From positions 1 to 22,986 of the forward strand of contig JAVEYH010000051.1 in the NCBI GenBank assembly GCA_034003585.1: a stretch of DNA of 22,986 nucleotides. Reading direction: 5' to 3'. A model generated the notes under the pieces. It saw only the letters and a program-made list of their open reading frames with translations, had not been told where the DNA came from and made no database searches. Positions within the stretch are counted from its first letter, which is position 1, and the number at the start of each line of letters is the position of its first letter. Source of the DNA: JAPXSY01 sp034003585 (lineage in GTDB: Bacteria; Verrucomicrobiota; Kiritimatiellia; RFP12; UBA1067). The position numbers and the translations under genes are program-made. This document shows, piece after piece, positions 22,101-22,986 of this stretch.

Positions 22101-22986
22101 TCGGCACGTTCGTGGGCGTGTACTTTGCGCCGCCGCCGATCCAGAACCAGCCGCGCAGGCCCTGTTCGAAACTCGGGTTGTGCATCACGTTGCGCGTCGG
22201 CGCGAGCGGCACGTGGGTCGCGTCGTGCTTCCAGAAGTCGATGCCGCCCACCGGCGGCGGCAGACTGCGGTCCGCCAGCTCCACCTCGCCCAGGTCGATG
22301 ACAACCCGGCCGGAGCGGTCGCCGCTCCGGTCCGTCGTGCGGTAGCTGAACCCGAAACGGCGAACCTGGCCTTTGTCGTGGACGGATACGCCCTCGTTGA
22401 TAGCGCCCGAGCGCCCGCCCATCTCCAGCTTGAAGCCGTTGAGCGGGTCGTTCACGTCGTAGACGAGATCGCCGCCCTCGAACGTCTGGAATTTCGCGGT
22501 TTTGTTCTGCAAGGCTTGCAAACTGTTCTCGATGAAATCACGGCCGCCGATGGTGATCCGTTTGCCGCGGTACAGGGTCCCGAAGCCGACCCAGAGCCCC
22601 GCACCGGCCGCTGAGCCCGTATCCCAGGAAAGTTCGACGCGGCTGTCGCCGAGCGGTTTCAACCGGTACGTGAAGACCGCCCGCTTCCCGTCCGCATCGA
22701 GATAGGGCTTGGTATAGGTGGTGACTCCCGTCGCGGGATCCGTCCTCAAATCGTCGGGGTCCGCCGGGATCGGCTGGAACGGCCAGCCGAAGCCGCGGTC
22801 TTTGAGCGATCCCCACCACATGAAGGAGCAAAGCTCTTTGTCCGCGGCATAGATCTTGACCGCGTGGGCCTGATCCTTCATCTGCCGGTTGTTGGCCAGA
22901 CGCGTGGTGACCGCCATGTGTCCGACGCGATAGACCGGGCGCGACACCATCGCGCCGTCCCCGTCCGGAAACTCGACCACGCTGCA
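19123..22986 (-). CDS. large multidomain glycan-active protein, clan GH-A-like barrel with CBM9-like end (5'-truncated by window)
   Basis: At least 1285 residues; the frame stays open to the window edge, so the true start and any signal peptide lie outside. Numbering from the GTG at 22980, an N-terminal sandwich domain (1-260) is followed by a CBM4/9-like jelly roll (about 265-415, opening NVMHNPSFEQGLRGWFW), a linker sandwich (430-530), and a TIM-barrel-like region (about 540-840). The barrel contains YGN659E660EESS, HPYGSIDKG (731-739) and FTE772FFNLPETF. An Asn-Glu pair plus a later Glu on a beta-strand is the clan GH-A pattern of acid/base and nucleophile. The end (about 1075-1280) resembles a CBM9/DOMON domain (IAWDARNLYLRVEAADDK, GALEVYFDTG). 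I cannot place the barrel in a numbered GH family. It is probably an exported retaining glycosidase. It converges on the GH28-like gene. Confidence 0.75.
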   Translation of the reverse strand, partial: CSVVEFPDGDGAMVSRPVYRVGHMAVTTRLANNRQMKDQAHAVKIYAADKELCSFMWWGSLKDRGFGWPFQPIPADPDDLRTDPATGVTTYTKPYLDADGKRAVFTYRLKPLGDSRVELSWDTGSAAGAGLWVGFGTLYRGKRITIGGRDFIENSLQALQNKTAKFQTFEGGDLVYDVNDPLNGFKLEMGGRSGAINEGVSVHDKGQVRRFGFSYRTTDRSGDRSGRVVIDLGEVELADRSLPPPVGGIDFWKHDATHVPLAPTRNVMHNPSFEQGLRGWFWIGGGAKYTPTNVPKFEIVQEGLFGPCALRLNRVQMASPNLRSMPLALEKGRRYVVSFYAKSVVDKRTGFRLSLGNAARGGTISGAPWGDSDNSESRFTVTDTWQRYHRCFTADAAGVALHLSGSGVLVDGLQVEPGEKPTDWVCDPLDVNFVTSDPDNDLRPGEPMDAALTVVGQEGTRGKIAIEIRNAFRELLFAREATVAIPSNGMARLPLALPDAAFGTGVFAVKATMTVDGFAPYCDFFRFAVMDPLANTHPTSRLVGTLLGDAWRISRGEDLARKFMEWGWGGTSWMPIHDMLETNSVAVDLMRRYRFVNAQTTLLDQLWRARDPQATSWARDHRDFYDLPEITPEFVRYVETQSFEILKRVPKDMLPYTSYGNEEESSKYPAGGQFGEYFKLQSAVGRAARRAGIGCTPTSGTSGYNLLRGFEPYEGYLKAAHDAGFKYDALAVHPYGSIDKGSLSTSDLDDEAARLIEQGRRYGYGDETPILFTEFFNLPETFVPDWGAGPSYDAYPSGKPTYDFGNREFIQAASAMRLYLICMKYWPRIRVANIWCSRPFMDLHLTPILLCKAVNTLGHLLPDPRHVADIRPAAGIRGYAFRQPDGSGLAPVWCTAADVENGLKRCPVLAVRFGQRVAFIDFMGNPRFAAPDKQGYTRVPVTPAPLFIRAKDVNLLAKALQAAETDDSASSLAVAFAPDAEGRISASLKNLTGRPQQGVLEVGGQEIPYDLPGNGEAVLAVPGAGDGASASVMHRWNATYRLVPVSGEPVSGEWRMDYLFATRCEGGPDWSRIPALAVTNRCGKGDLRGVRVGDHDASYKIAWDARNLYLRVEAADDKLLADPEIWKKNHAEKQLWNADGALEVYFDTGANGRSNAAKTFDNDDYRYDFAPPQDGQDGAGHVWRFREVYHQLADGVNMATKEEAAKKIACRFERTANGYAMTITFGQRYLEPIVLKPGFVAGCGLYLHDHDAPGWQASKGLSTSAEPGRPCDGHPELWPLMVLKPER

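Noticed and set aside
19111..22614. A very long open frame on the plus strand, antisense to the large GH-A-like gene
   Set aside because: High GC removes stops from antisense frames. The translation is dominated by Arg, Ala, Gly, Val and His, shows no domain and has no ribosome binding site, while the minus strand has clear domains.
1..22986. tRNA, rRNA, CRISPR array, insertion sequence, prophage or attachment site
   Set aside because: None seen: no transposase or integrase, no regularly spaced repeats, and no cloverleaf-like sequence noticed on reading.

Overview
The window is GC-rich bacterial DNA, about 60-65% G+C by eye. It looks like a carbohydrate-degrading member of the Planctomycetota-Verrucomicrobiota-Chlamydiota (PVC) superphylum, most likely Kiritimatiellota or Lentisphaerota-like. 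This assignment is inference: no rRNA, tRNA or ribosomal protein gene is present. It rests on several large exported polysaccharide-active proteins (GH141-like, GH28-like, a WbsX/GH99-like protein with LamG domains, a clan GH-A enzyme with a CBM9-like end), an HzsA-related c-type cytochrome, and fragments of Gfo/Idh/MocA and Tat-exported ThuA-like genes, a combination typical of that group.

Bases 1-4093 (minus strand) hold a compact catabolic operon: an IclR-family regulator, a divergent DeoC-like aldolase overlapping it by 4 bp (ATGA), an FGGY sugar kinase, and a GldA-type glycerol dehydrogenase cut by the window edge. The set fits a pathway of kinase, aldolase and aldehyde/ketone reductase. 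The aldolase keeps the Schiff-base chemistry but has lost the usual phosphate-binding serines, so the substrate is open. The regulator start overlaps a probable operator. Divergent from it (4213-6612) is the exported HzsA-related protein with two CXXCH haem motifs.

Bases 6613-8602 hold an intergenic region with a stray copy of a gene-leader sequence, then a fused PabB-PabC protein (folate p-aminobenzoate synthesis) on the minus strand. Bases 8734-14594 hold a GH141-like beta-helix protein and, convergent with it and overlapping by 73 bp, a WbsX/GH99-like multidomain protein. Bases 14763-15917 encode an exported alpha/beta hydrolase. From 15914 to 16596 lie three joined gene remnants: a Gfo/Idh/MocA tail, a ThuA-like head with a Tat signal, and an unidentified tail. 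Bases 16749-17231 encode an exported rhodanese with a cysteine-rich tail behind a MerR-type promoter. Bases 17570-19075 encode a GH28-like protein, preceded by a strong promoter and a possible 26-residue leader peptide and followed by a clear terminator. From 19123 to the window end runs a very large glycan-active protein, 5'-truncated by the edge.

The glycan enzymes stand as separate units with their own promoters. No SusC/SusD pair, transporter or clustered PUL regulator is visible, which suggests dispersed regulation. Two of these genes (14763 and 17570) have a run of exactly nine G as the ribosome binding site. Two others (iclR and pabBC) look leaderless.
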